The notes beneath the pieces were generated by a model. The model was not told where the DNA came from. It saw nothing but the letters and a program-made list of their open reading frames with translations, and searched no databases. The translations under genes and the position numbers were made by a program. A stretch of DNA of 64,000 nucleotides, taken from contig NZ_JABJRA010000002.1 of assembly GCF_013155365.1 (NCBI RefSeq), positions 62,001-126,000 of the forward strand, written 5' to 3'. The first letter of the stretch is position 1, and each line of letters begins with the position of its first letter. Origin of the DNA: Nocardioides sp. zg-DK7169 (lineage in GTDB: Bacteria > Actinomycetota > Actinomycetes > Propionibacteriales > Nocardioidaceae). Shown here piece by piece: positions 33,293-42,925 of this stretch.

Positions 33293-34299
33293 CAGCCGAC
33301 CTTCGCGGCGTCGGCCTTCGCCGCCCAGGTGTCGTCGAGCAGGACCTCGAGGGCGTCGTCGATCTGGCTCTGCTCCTCCACGTCGCCGGTCTCCACGAAC
33401 AGCGGGCCGACGGTCTTCAGGACGTCGAGCTGGGCCTGGCCGGGGACGTGGTCGAAGTCGAGGTTGGTTCGCTCGGTCAGCACCGTGCGCGCGACGTCCT
33501 CCTCGATGCCGGCCTCCTCGGCCAGGATCGTGACCGCCTCGTCGGGGTTCTCCTGCACCCATGCGCGTGCCTTGGCGTAGGCGTCGACGACCACCTGGGC
33601 CAGCTCCGGCTCGTCGTCGAGGAACTCCTCGGTGGCGTTGAGGAAGCCGTAGGTGTTGAAGTCGATGTTGCGGTAGATCAGCTCCGCGCCGCCGGTCTGG
33701 GCGTCGGCCATGATCGGGTCCAGCCCGGCCCACGCGTCGACCGCGCCGTTCTGGAGCGCGGTCGCGCCGTCGGCGTGCTGGAGGTTCTCGATGGAGACCT
33801 TCGAGCGGTCCACGCCCTCGGCGTCGAGGGCCTGGACGAGGAAGAAGTACGGGTCGGTGCCCTGGGTGGCCGCGACCTTCTTGCCCTCCAGCTGGGACAG
33901 CTCGGTGATCGGGGAGTCCGGACCGACGACGACCGCCGCCCACTCCGGCTGGGAGTAGATGTCGATCGTGCGGATCGGGGAGCCGTTGGCGCGGGCCAGC
34001 AGCGCCGCCGACCCGGCCGTCGAGCCGATGTCGATGGCGCCCGCGCGCAGCGACTCGTTGGCCTTGTTCGACCCGTCGGACTTCACCCAGGTGACGTCGA
34101 CGTCGTCCTCGGCCAGCGCGTCCTCGAGCCAGCCCTGGTCCTTGATCACCAGGCTGAGCGGGTTGTACGTCGCGTAGTCGATCTCCAGCGAACGGGCCCC
34201 CTCGCCGGAGGCCTCGCCCTCGGCGCAGGCGGTGGCGCCGACGAGGACGGTGCTGGCGGCGGCGAGGGCCGCGACGGAGCGGCGCAGGTGGTACGTCAT
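33292..34299 (-). CDS. Aliphatic-sulfonate-type ABC transporter substrate-binding lipoprotein
   Basis: A 335-residue lipoprotein: n-region MTYHLRRSV, hydrophobic core and a lipobox-like ATAC with Cys near 26. The NMT1/SsuA-like domain follows, with IDYATYNPLSLVIKDQGWLED near the N-terminus, GSTAGSAALLARANGSPI (substrate loop) and QGTDPYFFLVQALD. These resemble SsuA/TauA proteins that bind alkanesulfonates. It lies between the ATPase and permease genes, with a 106-base gap after the ATPase gene that shows no clear promoter. Confidence 0.83.
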   Translation of the reverse strand: MTYHLRRSVAALAAASTVLVGATACAEGEASGEGARSLEIDYATYNPLSLVIKDQGWLEDALAEDDVDVTWVKSDGSNKANESLRAGAIDIGSTAGSAALLARANGSPIRTIDIYSQPEWAAVVVGPDSPITELSQLEGKKVAATQGTDPYFFLVQALDAEGVDRSKVSIENLQHADGATALQNGAVDAWAGLDPIMADAQTGGAELIYRNIDFNTYGFLNATEEFLDDEPELAQVVVDAYAKARAWVQENPDEAVTILAEEAGIEEDVARTVLTERTNLDFDHVPGQAQLDVLKTVGPLFVETGDVEEQSQIDDALEVLLDDTWAAKADAAKVG

Positions 34300-34405
34300 C
34301 GGGTGGTTCCTTCGGGTCGGGCACGGGCGTGCCGGGTGGGTCCGAGAGAGCGGGTGGCCGGTGGCCGGGGTGGAGGTCGGGAGGGTGCGAGGGGTGCCGG
34401 TGCGG

Positions 34406-35251
<846 letters not shown>

Positions 35252-35287
35252 CGGACCTCACTGGAGGGGCATCGCTGGACAACTAGT

Positions 35288-35310
35288 CACTAAAACCTAC
35301 TGGCTTAGTG
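35288..35310. promoter_or_regulatory. AT-rich dyad upstream of the Ssu-type operon (candidate operator)
   Basis: CACTAA (35288-35293) and TTAGTG (35305-35310) form an inverted repeat spaced by 11 bases, inside an unusually AT-rich stretch (about 35280-35320) with further similarity between arms (CAAC / GTTG). It lies 37-59 bases upstream of ATG 35251, where a regulator or the promoter would sit. Confidence 0.45.
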
Positions 35311-35493
35311 TTGTTAGAGCCAGTGTGCCAGTCTCCGCCGTGTTCGGGCACCGCTGGGCGGGTTCCGGGTGATCGGCCCTGCCTGTCAGGGCGTCGGTCC
35401 CCCCGCTCAGGCGAACACGAGCTCCGCTCCGGGCGAGCCGCGGCGGGAGATCCAGGTCGACGCGGTGGTCGTGGCCAACACCGTCGCGGACCA

Positions 35494-35562
35494 GCGGGCA
35501 GAAGTCGGCCGCCTGGGGTGAGGGCCCGCGTGGGGCTGGTCGGGGGAGGGACTTCTGCCCGC
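35494..35562. repeat. 13-bp perfect inverted repeat with 43-base loop
   Basis: GCGGGCAGAAGTC (35494-35506) is matched exactly by GACTTCTGCCCGC (35550-35562). It lies just 3' of the ABC1 kinase stop codon, so it may terminate that gene, but the long loop is atypical. Confidence 0.5.
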
Positions 35563-35577
35563 CCGTCGACGGGTCGC

Positions 35578-36906
35578 TCAGGCGAAGCCGGGCAGGTGCT
35601 CGACCAGCAGCTCGCGGAACGGCGCCTCGCACTCCAGCTGGCACAGCATGCCGACGCCGCCGAGCCAGGTGCGGTGGATGAGGAGGTACTCCGGCGGCAG
35701 GTTCAGCTTGACCGCCAAGGTGTACGACGGGTCGCGGGGGTTGTTGATCCGCTGGAACTGCTCGCGCATCCACTCCCGCGAGAACCGGAAGGAGTCGACC
35801 TGGGCCGGCTCGACGAACGGCAGCAGGTAGTCCAGCAGCAGCTGCGGGTCGATGCGGATGTTGTCCTTGACGAAGCCCTCGGCGCGCAGCCCCTCCAGCA
35901 GCGCCTCGCCGTCCCCGTCGGCGGCGGTCCGGATCAGGCGCCCCATCGCCTCGGGGAAACGTCGCTCCGGGAGGCGGGCCACCGCGCCGTAGTCGAGCAC
36001 GCCGAGGCGGCCCGGCGAGCCGTCCTCCTCGGGCAGCGGGCGGAAGTTGCCGGGGTGCGGGTCGGCGTGCAGCATTCCGGTGCGGGTGGGTCCGGCGACC
36101 AGGAACCGGGCGAAGAGGGTGCCGTAGTGGTCGCGCTCCTCCTGGGTGCCCTCGGCGATCACGCGCGCCAGCGAGCCGGGCCCCTCCATCCACTCGGTGA
36201 TCAGCGTGGTGTCGCCGACCGCGACGACGGCCGGGACCACGATCTCGGGATCGTCGAGGAACGCGTCGTGGAACGCGGTCTGGGCGTCGGCCTCGAGGCG
36301 GTAGTCGAGCTCGTCGGCGGCCCGGGCCTGGAGCTCGGCGATCAGCGGCTTGATGTCCATGCCGGGCACGAGCGGCCCGAGGGTGCGCGCCATGCCCGCG
36401 AGCTGCTTGAGGTCGGAGCGCAGCGCCTCACCGGCGCCGGGGTACTGCACCTTGATCGCCACCTCGCGCCCGTCGTGCCAGCGCCCGCGGTGCACCTGGC
36501 CGATCGACGCGGCCGCGGCCGGGCCGCCCTCGAGGTGGACCAGCTGCTTCTTCCAGTCCGGGCCCAGGTCGCGGGCGAGTGCGTCGCGCACCTGCTGGGT
36601 GGGCATCGGGGGAGCGGCGTCCTGCAGGCGGGTGAGGCTCTCGCGGTACGGCGCCGCGACCTCCTCCGGGAGGGCGCCCTCCAGCACCGAGAGCGCTTGG
36701 CCGAACTTCATCGCCCCGCCCTTGAGCTCGCCCAGGGTGCGGAACAGCTGCTCGGCGGTGCGCTGCTGGATCTCCGACATCACGACCTCGCCCGGACGCC
36801 CCGCCATCCGCTTGCCGAGTCCGATCGCGCTGCGCCCGGCGTACCCGAGCGGGAGCGCGGCCAGCCGTGCGGTGCGAGCCGCAGCCTTCCGGGGCAGGTC
36901 GGTCAT
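35578..36906 (-). CDS. ABC1/AarF/UbiB family atypical kinase
   Basis: A 442-residue ADCK/UbiB-type protein. The family features are the N-terminal KxGQ motif LKGGAMKFGQALSVLEGALP (near 60-79), the Ala-rich nucleotide loop GGPAAAASIGQVHRG (near 127-141), VAIKVQYPG, EWMEGPGSL, MLHADPHPGNF and LDYGAVARLP. Bacterial UbiB supports quinone synthesis; in menaquinone-using actinobacteria the role is uncertain. The GGAGGG upstream of ATG 36906 is a good ribosome binding site. Array B of the 22-bp repeat lies upstream. Confidence 0.87.
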   Translation of the reverse strand: MTDLPRKAAARTARLAALPLGYAGRSAIGLGKRMAGRPGEVVMSEIQQRTAEQLFRTLGELKGGAMKFGQALSVLEGALPEEVAAPYRESLTRLQDAAPPMPTQQVRDALARDLGPDWKKQLVHLEGGPAAAASIGQVHRGRWHDGREVAIKVQYPGAGEALRSDLKQLAGMARTLGPLVPGMDIKPLIAELQARAADELDYRLEADAQTAFHDAFLDDPEIVVPAVVAVGDTTLITEWMEGPGSLARVIAEGTQEERDHYGTLFARFLVAGPTRTGMLHADPHPGNFRPLPEEDGSPGRLGVLDYGAVARLPERRFPEAMGRLIRTAADGDGEALLEGLRAEGFVKDNIRIDPQLLLDYLLPFVEPAQVDSFRFSREWMREQFQRINNPRDPSYTLAVKLNLPPEYLLIHRTWLGGVGMLCQLECEAPFRELLVEHLPGFA

Positions 36907-36951
36907 GCCCTCCAGTGTGCCCGGCCCCCGGTCGCCGCCGCGGCACCCGAC

Positions 36952-36995
36952 GCCGAGTCGGCACGAATGGTGCGCCGAGTCGGCACGAATGGCGT
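36952..36995. repeat. Array B, two 22-bp GCCGAGTCGG units
   Basis: Units at 36952-36973 and 36974-36995 agree at 20 of 22 positions (GCCGAGTCGGCACGAATGG...). The second ends two bases before the stop codon of the minus-strand membrane protein gene. Confidence 0.8.
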
Positions 36996-36997
36996 CC

Positions 36998-37552
36998 CTA
37001 CCGGCGCCGAGGGCGCACGGCGAGCAGCACGGCGGCGAGCAGCGCGAGCGTCCCGGCGCCGGCCAGGCCGAGAGCGGTGGGCAGCAGCGGGCCGAGGTTG
37101 CCCACGGCGGCCGGAAGGCGCGGGACGGGCTCGACGTGAACCGTGCCCCGAGTGGAGGGGTGGAGACCGCTGCAGGTGAGCTCGATCGATCCGGACGGTT
37201 GCGACGGGCTCAGCACGACCGTGCCCACCCAGTCGCCGGCACCGCCGTAGCGGCGGTAGCCGTCGTCGGTCGGAGCGGTCGGTACGACGTCGCCGGACGC
37301 GTCGCGCGCGAGACAAGTCGGGGTCCTCAACGTCGTGTCCGTCCAGAGCATCAGGGCGCGGTCCTCGTGGGCGACCACGTGCGGCCGGCCGTCCACCGGG
37401 ACGGCGGACTCCTCCGCCCAGTAGGTGTAGCCGCCGAACTGGGTCACGACGAGGACCCCGAAGGTGCCGACCGCGGCCACGATCAGGGCGAGGCCGGAGA
37501 TCCACCACCAGCGGGTCCGGCGCCCTCGGGCGCGGGGAGGCGGCGTGGACAT
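36998..37552 (-). CDS. Predicted membrane protein of unknown function between two repeat arrays
   Basis: A 184-residue protein I do not recognise. A basic N-terminus (MSTPPPRARGRRTRW) and one membrane helix (about 17-38) precede an outside domain of about 105 residues with two cysteines (near 90 and 137, in PTCLARD and ELTCSGLH) that could form a disulfide, and a second membrane helix near 155-178 ending in RPRRR. The layout (two helices enclosing an exported loop) is like small cell-envelope proteins. The start could also be three codons earlier. The gene is bracketed by repeat arrays B (3') and C (5'). Confidence 0.65.
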   Translation of the reverse strand: MSTPPPRARGRRTRWWWISGLALIVAAVGTFGVLVVTQFGGYTYWAEESAVPVDGRPHVVAHEDRALMLWTDTTLRTPTCLARDASGDVVPTAPTDDGYRRYGGAGDWVGTVVLSPSQPSGSIELTCSGLHPSTRGTVHVEPVPRLPAAVGNLGPLLPTALGLAGAGTLALLAAVLLAVRPRRR

Positions 37553-37600
37553 GCCGAGCATCCTCGCACGCCCGGCGCCGGCCGGGAGCCCGCCACGAGC

Positions 37601-37656
37601 GCCGACTCGCGCAACCATGGGGGCCGAGTCGCGCAACCACAAGCGCCGACTCGGCG
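37601..37656. repeat. Array C, 22-bp GCCGASTCG repeat, three cores
   Basis: Cores at 37604, 37626 and 37648 are spaced exactly 22 bases; linkers read CGCAACCATGGGG and CGCAACCACAAGC. The centre base alternates C, G, C, so neighbouring cores CGACTCG and CGAGTCG can pair. Eight bases separate the last core from the msrA stop codon. Confidence 0.8.
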
Positions 37657-37661
37657 GAGGG

Positions 37662-38315
37662 TCAGGCGGTCTCGGGGAACCGCACACCGGTGTTGGAGTG
37701 GCAGCGGTAGCCGAACGGGTTCTTCGCGAGGTACTGCTGGTGGGCGTCCTCGGCGTAGTAGTACGGCGTCTCGGCGGCCGGGCGGATCTCGGTGGTGATC
37801 TCGCCGAGGCCGCGGCGGGCGAGCTCGGTGGCGTACACCCGGGTCAGCTCGCGGGCGGTCGCCTCCTGCTCGGGGGTGGTCCAGTAGATCGCCGAGCGGT
37901 ACTGGGTGCCGACGTCGTTGCCCTGGCGCATGCCCTGGGTCGGGTCGTGGACCTCGAAGAACCGCTTCACCAGGTCGGCGTAGGAGACCTTCGAGGGGTC
38001 GAAGACCACGCGGACGGCCTCGGTGTGGTTGGTGCCCCCGCTGCACACCTCCTCGTACGACGGGTTCGGCGTGGTGCCGCCGGCGTACCCGACCGAGGTC
38101 GACCACACGCCCGGGATCTGCCAGTAGATCTCCTCGGCTCCCCAGAAGCAGCCGAGCCCGAAGACCGCGACCTCGAAGCCGGCCGGGGCCTCGTCGGTGA
38201 CCAGCGGGGTGCCGAGGACGAGGTGCTTCTCGGCGAGGTGCCACGGACGCTCGGTGCGGCCGGGAAGCGTGGCGTCCGGGGCGACGAGCTGGCTCTTGGT
38301 GCGGGAGAAGAACAC
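37662..38315 (-). CDS. msrA: Peptide-methionine (S)-S-oxide reductase
   Basis: A 217-residue MsrA that repairs S-methionine sulfoxide. The catalytic cysteine is in FGLGCFWGAEEIYWQIPGV (near 56), with GYAGGTTPNPSYEEVCSGGTNHTEAV split across the active-site region and a C-terminal resolving region KNPFGYRCHSNTGVRFPETA. GTG 38315 (MFFSRTKSQL) is chosen over ATG 38357 because FFSRTK starts the family-typical N-terminus and an AGGAAGTGAG site lies just upstream. Repeat array C follows its stop codon. Confidence 0.92.
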   Translation of the reverse strand: MFFSRTKSQLVAPDATLPGRTERPWHLAEKHLVLGTPLVTDEAPAGFEVAVFGLGCFWGAEEIYWQIPGVWSTSVGYAGGTTPNPSYEEVCSGGTNHTEAVRVVFDPSKVSYADLVKRFFEVHDPTQGMRQGNDVGTQYRSAIYWTTPEQEATARELTRVYATELARRGLGEITTEIRPAAETPYYYAEDAHQQYLAKNPFGYRCHSNTGVRFPETA

Positions 38316-38397
38316 GGGGAACTCACTTCCTGGGGGTGGGGGCTGCCCAGTGTCCAACAGCAGCAGTGGCCGGATCGTTCCCGTCGGACCCCACCGC

Positions 38398-38403
38398 TAG
38401 CCT
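38398..38403 (+). promoter_or_regulatory. -10 box, leaderless promoter of metB
   Basis: TAGCCT ends 6 bases before ATG 38410. Confidence 0.55.
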
Positions 38404-38409
38404 CGAGGC

Positions 38410-39573
38410 ATGACCGAGCAGCGACACAGTGGCAAGTCCGGGTTCGAGACGCGTGCGGTCCACGCCGGTTATGAGCCCGACCCGACGACCGGCGCGGTGA
38501 TCCCGCCCATCTACGCCACCAGCACCTACAAGCAGGACGGCGTGGGCGGCCTGCGCGGCGGCTACGAGTACAGCCGCTCGGCCAACCCGACCCGCACCGC
38601 CCTCGAGGGCGCGCTGGCGGCGCTGGAGGAGGGCGAGCGCGGCTTCGCCTTCGCCTCCGGCCTGGCCGCCGAGGACACCCTGGTGCGCGCCCTGTGCCGC
38701 CCCGGCGACCACGCGGTCATCCCCGACGACGCGTACGGCGGCACCTACCGCCTCTTCGACAAGGTCGAGAAGGCCTGGGGCCTGGAGCACAGCCCGGCGC
38801 CGGTCTCCGACGTCGACGCGGTGCGCGCCGCGATCCGCCCGGGCACGACCAAGCTGGTCTGGGTCGAGACACCGACCAACCCACTGCTCACCATCGGCGA
38901 CATCGAGGCCCTCGCCGGGGTCGCCCACGAGGCCGGCGCCCTGCTCGTCGTCGACAACACCTTCGCCTCGCCCTACCTGCAGCAGCCGCTGACCCTCGGC
39001 GCCGACATCGTGGTCCACTCCACCACGAAGTACGTCGGGGGCCACTCCGACGTCGTCGGCGGCGCGCTGGTCGTGCGCGACCTCGAGGTCGCCGAGGCGA
39101 TCGCCTTCCACCAGAACTCCATCGGCGCGGTCCCGGGCCCGTTCGACTCCTTCCTCACCCACCGCGGCCTGAAGACGCTCGCGGTGCGCATGGAGCGCCA
39201 CTGCGACAACGCCGAGCAGGTCGTGCAGTTCCTGCTCGGCCACCCCGGCGTCACCGACGTGATCTACCCCGGCCTCGCCGAGCACCCCGGCCACGCGGTC
39301 GCCGAGCGCCAGATGCGCCGTTTCGGCGGCATGGTGTCGTTCCGCTGCGCCGGTGGCGAGGAGGCCGCGCTGCGCGCCTGCGAGCGCGCCGAGGTGTTCA
39401 CCCTCGGGGAGTCCCTGGGCGGCGTGGAGTCGCTCATCGAGCACCCCGGGCGGATGACCCACGCCAGCGTCGCCGGCACCGACCTGGAGGTGCCCGCCGA
39501 CCTGGTGCGCCTCAGCGTCGGCATCGAGACCATCGACGACCTGCTCGCCGACCTCGACCGGGCACTGGGGTGA
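38410..39573 (+). CDS. metB: Cystathionine gamma-synthase
   Basis: A 387-residue fold-type I PLP enzyme of the Cys/Met metabolism family. The PLP lysine is in VVHSTTKYVGGHSDVVGG (near 206); YEYSRSANPTRTALE, the RALCRPGDHAVIPDDAYGGTYRL region and SLGGVESLIEHPGRMTHAS are characteristic. It could act as cystathionine gamma-synthase or gamma-lyase; Rv1079 is the positional homologue near cbs. With cbs at 20.8 kb it handles the transsulfuration steps. Leaderless start predicted. Confidence 0.9.
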   Translation: MTEQRHSGKSGFETRAVHAGYEPDPTTGAVIPPIYATSTYKQDGVGGLRGGYEYSRSANPTRTALEGALAALEEGERGFAFASGLAAEDTLVRALCRPGDHAVIPDDAYGGTYRLFDKVEKAWGLEHSPAPVSDVDAVRAAIRPGTTKLVWVETPTNPLLTIGDIEALAGVAHEAGALLVVDNTFASPYLQQPLTLGADIVVHSTTKYVGGHSDVVGGALVVRDLEVAEAIAFHQNSIGAVPGPFDSFLTHRGLKTLAVRMERHCDNAEQVVQFLLGHPGVTDVIYPGLAEHPGHAVAERQMRRFGGMVSFRCAGGEEAALRACERAEVFTLGESLGGVESLIEHPGRMTHASVAGTDLEVPADLVRLSVGIETIDDLLADLDRALG

Positions 39574-39658
39574 TCGGCACGAGGTTGGTCGGCGGGCCCA
39601 TGCGGGCACTCGGGTCGTGACGCAGCGGGGTTCCACGGAGGCGGGAAGGATCGACGGG

Positions 39659-41170
39659 GTGGACGACGAGTACGACGCAGCGGCCGACGGGGGACGCCGG
39701 GGCCGGTTCCGGCTGCCGCTGGCCCGTCTGCGGCGCGGCGAGAGCGGCCGCGGGGGTGGCACGGACGTCGCCGTCGCGGTGCGCGCGGAGGACGAGGAGC
39801 GCTTCGGCGAGCGGCTGACCCAGCAGCTGGCCAGCCAGTGGGCGCTGATCCGCGCGGCCGACCGGCGCGCGGACCCCGAGCCCGCGCCCGTCACCTCCGG
39901 GCGCTCGAACTTCTCCCGCGCGCAGGTGCCGTGGGGCCTCGACCTCGCTGCGGCCTGGTCGTGGCGCCTGCTGGTGATCGCCGCCGCGACGTACGTCCTG
40001 CTGAACCTGCTGTGGCGATTCTCCGTGGTGACCGTCCCGCTGGCGATCGCGCTGCTGCTGGCCGCCCTGGCCAGCCCCGTCGTGCGGCTGATGCGCCGCA
40101 TCGGGCTGCCCCGCGGGCTCGCCGCGCTCCTGGTGATGGTCACCGGGCTCGCCGTGCTCGGGCTGATGGTGACCTTCGTCAGCCAGCAGATCGCCGACCA
40201 GTACTCCCAGCTGGTCGACCAGGTCGTCCAGGGCCTGGGCAAGGTCCGGGTGTGGCTGCGCGACGGCCCGCTCAACGCCAGCGACTCGCAGATCAACAGC
40301 TACATCAAGCAGGCCCAGGACGCGATCACCGAGTGGTCGAAGAACGGCGGCGCGTTCAGCCAGGTCACCTCGCTGGGCACCGCGCTGACCCATGTCCTCA
40401 CGGGCTTCTTCATCGTGGTCTTCTCCACCTACTTCTTCATGGCCGACGGCCCCCGCATCTGGGCGTTCTTCGTGCGCCTCGCGCCGCGTGCCGCCCGCGA
40501 GGCGGTGGACAGCTCGGGCCGGGTCGCCTGGGTCTCGCTCACCCAGTTCGTGCGCGCCACCGTCCTGGTGGCACTCGTGGACGCCATCGGCATCTCGGTC
40601 TGGGCGGCGGTGCTCGGCCTGCCGCTGGTGCTGGCCATCGGTCTGGTGGTCTTCATCGGCGCGTTCGTCCCGATGGTCGGCGCAACCGTTGCCGGCGCGG
40701 TGGCGGTGCTGGTCGCCCTGGTCGACCAGGGACTGTGGACGGCCGTGCTGATGCTGATCGGCGTGGTCGTGGTCCAGCAGGTCGAGGGTCACGTGCTCCA
40801 GCCGTTCCTGATGGGCCGCTTCGTGTCCGTGCACCCGCTCGGCGTGCTGGTCGCGATCGCCTGCGGCGTCGTGGTCGCGGGCGTCGCCGGTGCGCTGATC
40901 GCGGTGCCGATGGTCGCCGCCGTCAACGCGGTGGTCAACCACCTCGCCTCACGCAGCAACCCGGGGGATGATCCCGTCGACGCGCTGGAGCAGGACTACG
41001 CCGAGGCCGGCGAACGCCCGAGACCGGTCGGCGACGACGAGGCCGCCGTGGGCGACGCGCCGTCGTCGCCGGGCGTGCCCGATGCCGGGGATCCCCCGGG
41101 GCACGGCACCGAGGGGCGCGGCGCTCCCGAGCGCCCGACCCCCCAGACCGCGGGCGAGGACCGTCCGTGA
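39659..41170 (+). CDS. AI-2E family transporter
   Basis: A 503-residue membrane protein of the AI-2E/PerM family with about eight helices (first near 105-125). The GAFVPMVGATVAGAVAVLVAL and LQPFLMGRFVSVHPLGVL blocks are diagnostic. Members transport sodium/protons or small signals; the AI-2 role is not general. GTG 39659 has a GGAAGGA site 8 bases upstream (and an AAGGAT hexamer 7 bases upstream); the in-frame GTG 39617 has none. The last 70 residues are acidic and low-complexity, and the stop overlaps ilvA. Confidence 0.8.
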   Translation: MDDEYDAAADGGRRGRFRLPLARLRRGESGRGGGTDVAVAVRAEDEERFGERLTQQLASQWALIRAADRRADPEPAPVTSGRSNFSRAQVPWGLDLAAAWSWRLLVIAAATYVLLNLLWRFSVVTVPLAIALLLAALASPVVRLMRRIGLPRGLAALLVMVTGLAVLGLMVTFVSQQIADQYSQLVDQVVQGLGKVRVWLRDGPLNASDSQINSYIKQAQDAITEWSKNGGAFSQVTSLGTALTHVLTGFFIVVFSTYFFMADGPRIWAFFVRLAPRAAREAVDSSGRVAWVSLTQFVRATVLVALVDAIGISVWAAVLGLPLVLAIGLVVFIGAFVPMVGATVAGAVAVLVALVDQGLWTAVLMLIGVVVVQQVEGHVLQPFLMGRFVSVHPLGVLVAIACGVVVAGVAGALIAVPMVAAVNAVVNHLASRSNPGDDPVDALEQDYAEAGERPRPVGDDEAAVGDAPSSPGVPDAGDPPGHGTEGRGAPERPTPQTAGEDRP

Positions 41171-42393
41171 GCACCCCCGAGGTGTCGCTGGACCACATCC
41201 GGGCCGCCCGCGAGCTGCTCGCGGGCGTGGCCATCCGCACCCCGATGGAGGAGTCGCGCTGGCTCTCCGCACTGGTGGACGGTCCCGTCCACCTCAAGTG
41301 CGAGAACCTCCAGCGCACCGGCTCGTTCAAGGCCCGCGGCGCCTACGTGCGCATCGCGCGGCTCACCGACGAGGAGCGGGCCCGCGGCGTGGTCGCGGCC
41401 TCGGCCGGCAACCACGCCCAGGGCGTGGCGCTGGCCGCGCAGATGCTCGGCACCCGGGCCACGGTGTTCATGCCCGAGGGGGCGCCGATCCCCAAGGAGC
41501 GCGCCACCCGTGGGTACGGCGCGGAGGTGCGCTTCGCGCCCGGCTACCTCGAGGACGTGCTCGCCACCGCGCTCGCGTTCAGCGAGGAGACCGGGGCGGT
41601 GCTGATCCACCCCTTCGACCACCCCGACGTGGTGGCCGGGCAGGGGACCGTCGGCCTGGAGATCATCGAGCAGGTGCCCGACGTCGAGACCGTGCTGGTG
41701 CCCACCGGCGGGGGAGGACTGCTGGCCGGCGTCGCGATCGCCATCAAGGCGCTGCGTCCGGAGGTCCGCGTGATCGGCGTGCAGGCGACCGGCGCCGCGG
41801 CGTACCCCGGGTCGTTGGCGGAGGGGGTGCCGCGCCGGCTCGGCTCGATGAAGACGATGGCCGACGGGATCGCGGTGGGGATGCCGGGGGAGATCACCTT
41901 CGCGGCCGTGCGCGACCACGTCGACGAGATCGTCACCGTCTCCGAGGACTCCATCTCCCGCGCGCTGCTCTCGCTCATCGAGCGCGCGAAGGTCGTGGTG
42001 GAGCCGGCCGGGGCCGCCGGTGTCGCGGCACTGCTGGACCGCCCGGAGGCCTACGGCACGCCCGCGGTCGCGGTGCTGTCCGGGGGCAACGTCGACCCGC
42101 TGCTCATCGGCAAGGTGATCCGCCACGGCATGGCGGCGGCCGGGCGCTACCTCAACCTGCACGTGCTGCTGCCGGACACGCCCGGCGGCCTGGCCGAGCT
42201 GCTGACCGAGATCGGGCGGGCCGGGGCCAACGTGCTCGAGGTGGTCCACGAGCGGCTCTCGCCGGACCTGCACCTCGACGAGGTCGAGGTCCACCTCCAG
42301 CTCGAGACGCGAGGAGCCCCGCACTCGCGCGAGCTCATGGAGCTGTTGCGGGTGCGGGGCTACCTGGTGCGCGGGGGCGAGGAGCGGGCCTGA
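41167..42393 (+). CDS. ilvA: Threonine ammonia-lyase (biosynthetic/catabolic type)
   Basis: A 408-residue PLP enzyme deaminating threonine to 2-oxobutyrate. The PLP lysine is in RTGSFKARGAYVR (near 54), the substrate loop in SAGNHAQGVALAA and the phosphate loop in PTGGGGLLAG (near 180). A C-terminal ACT-like regulatory domain (about 330-405) indicates the shorter IlvA type with one ACT-like fold. GTG 41167 overlaps the stop of the AI-2E gene. The product feeds isoleucine synthesis; here it lies apart from the other ilv genes. Confidence 0.9.
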   Translation: MSTPEVSLDHIRAARELLAGVAIRTPMEESRWLSALVDGPVHLKCENLQRTGSFKARGAYVRIARLTDEERARGVVAASAGNHAQGVALAAQMLGTRATVFMPEGAPIPKERATRGYGAEVRFAPGYLEDVLATALAFSEETGAVLIHPFDHPDVVAGQGTVGLEIIEQVPDVETVLVPTGGGGLLAGVAIAIKALRPEVRVIGVQATGAAAYPGSLAEGVPRRLGSMKTMADGIAVGMPGEITFAAVRDHVDEIVTVSEDSISRALLSLIERAKVVVEPAGAAGVAALLDRPEAYGTPAVAVLSGGNVDPLLIGKVIRHGMAAAGRYLNLHVLLPDTPGGLAELLTEIGRAGANVLEVVHERLSPDLHLDEVEVHLQLETRGAPHSRELMELLRVRGYLVRGGEERA

Positions 42394-42415
42394 GGTCAGC
42401 GCGCCCCTCGCGGGG

Positions 42416-42925
42416 TCACGCCTGGTACGGAACCGCGCTCAGCACGACGACCTTCATCTCCTTGCCGTTGGGCGCGGCGTAGGAGACGGTGTCGCCGGCG
42501 CGGGCGCCGTGGATGGCCGCGCCGAGCGGGGCCTGCGGGGAGTAGACCTTGAGGCCCTCGACGGTGTCCTCCATCTCGCGGGCACCGAGCAGGAAGGTCT
42601 CCGCCTCGTCGTCGTCGTCACCGACGAACTTGTAGGTCACGACCATGCCGGGCTCGACGACGCCGTCGTCGGGCGGGGTCTCGCCGACCTCGGCGCGGCG
42701 CAGCATGTCCTCGAGCTGGCGGATCCGCCCCTCGACGCGGCCCTGCTCCTCACGGGCCGCGTGGTAGCCGCCGTTCTCCTTGAGGTCGCCCTCGTCACGC
42801 GCCGAGCTGATCCGCTCGACGATCTCCTGACGGATGGGGCCCTTGAGGTTGGCAAGCTCGGCCTGCAGCTTGTCGTAGGCGTCCTGGGTCAGCCAGATGG
42901 TGTCCTGGCCGGGGGACTGCGTCAT
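42416..42925 (-). CDS. greA: Transcription elongation factor GreA
   Basis: A 169-residue GreA that rescues arrested RNA polymerase. The N-terminal coiled coil (about 10-80) has the tip acidic pair in [21 protein letters not shown], and the C-terminal FKBP-like domain ends [19 protein letters not shown]. An AGGAG site precedes ATG 42925. A TAGGCT promoter box at 43076-43081 implies a leader of about 145 bases. Equivalent to Rv1080c. Confidence 0.95.
   Translation of the reverse strand: MTQSPGQDTIWLTQDAYDKLQAELANLKGPIRQEIVERISSARDEGDLKENGGYHAAREEQGRVEGRIRQLEDMLRRAEVGETPPDDGVVEPGMVVTYKFVGDDDDEAETFLLGAREMEDTVEGLKVYSPQAPLGAAIHGARAGDTVSYAAPNGKEMKVVVLSAVPYQA

Larger units (their letters stand above)
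35252..35577. other. 326-base gap: operator region plus non-coding or decayed DNA
   Basis: The left third carries the promoter/dyad of the Ssu-type operon. The rest shows no convincing gene. On the minus strand a short open stretch ending at TGA 35407-35409 reads SATVLATTTASTWISRRGS then PGAELVFA, protein-like but with no start or identifiable family; it may be the tail of a decayed gene. A 13-bp inverted repeat with a 43-base loop (35494-35506 and 35550-35562) lies beyond it. Confidence 0.4.
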
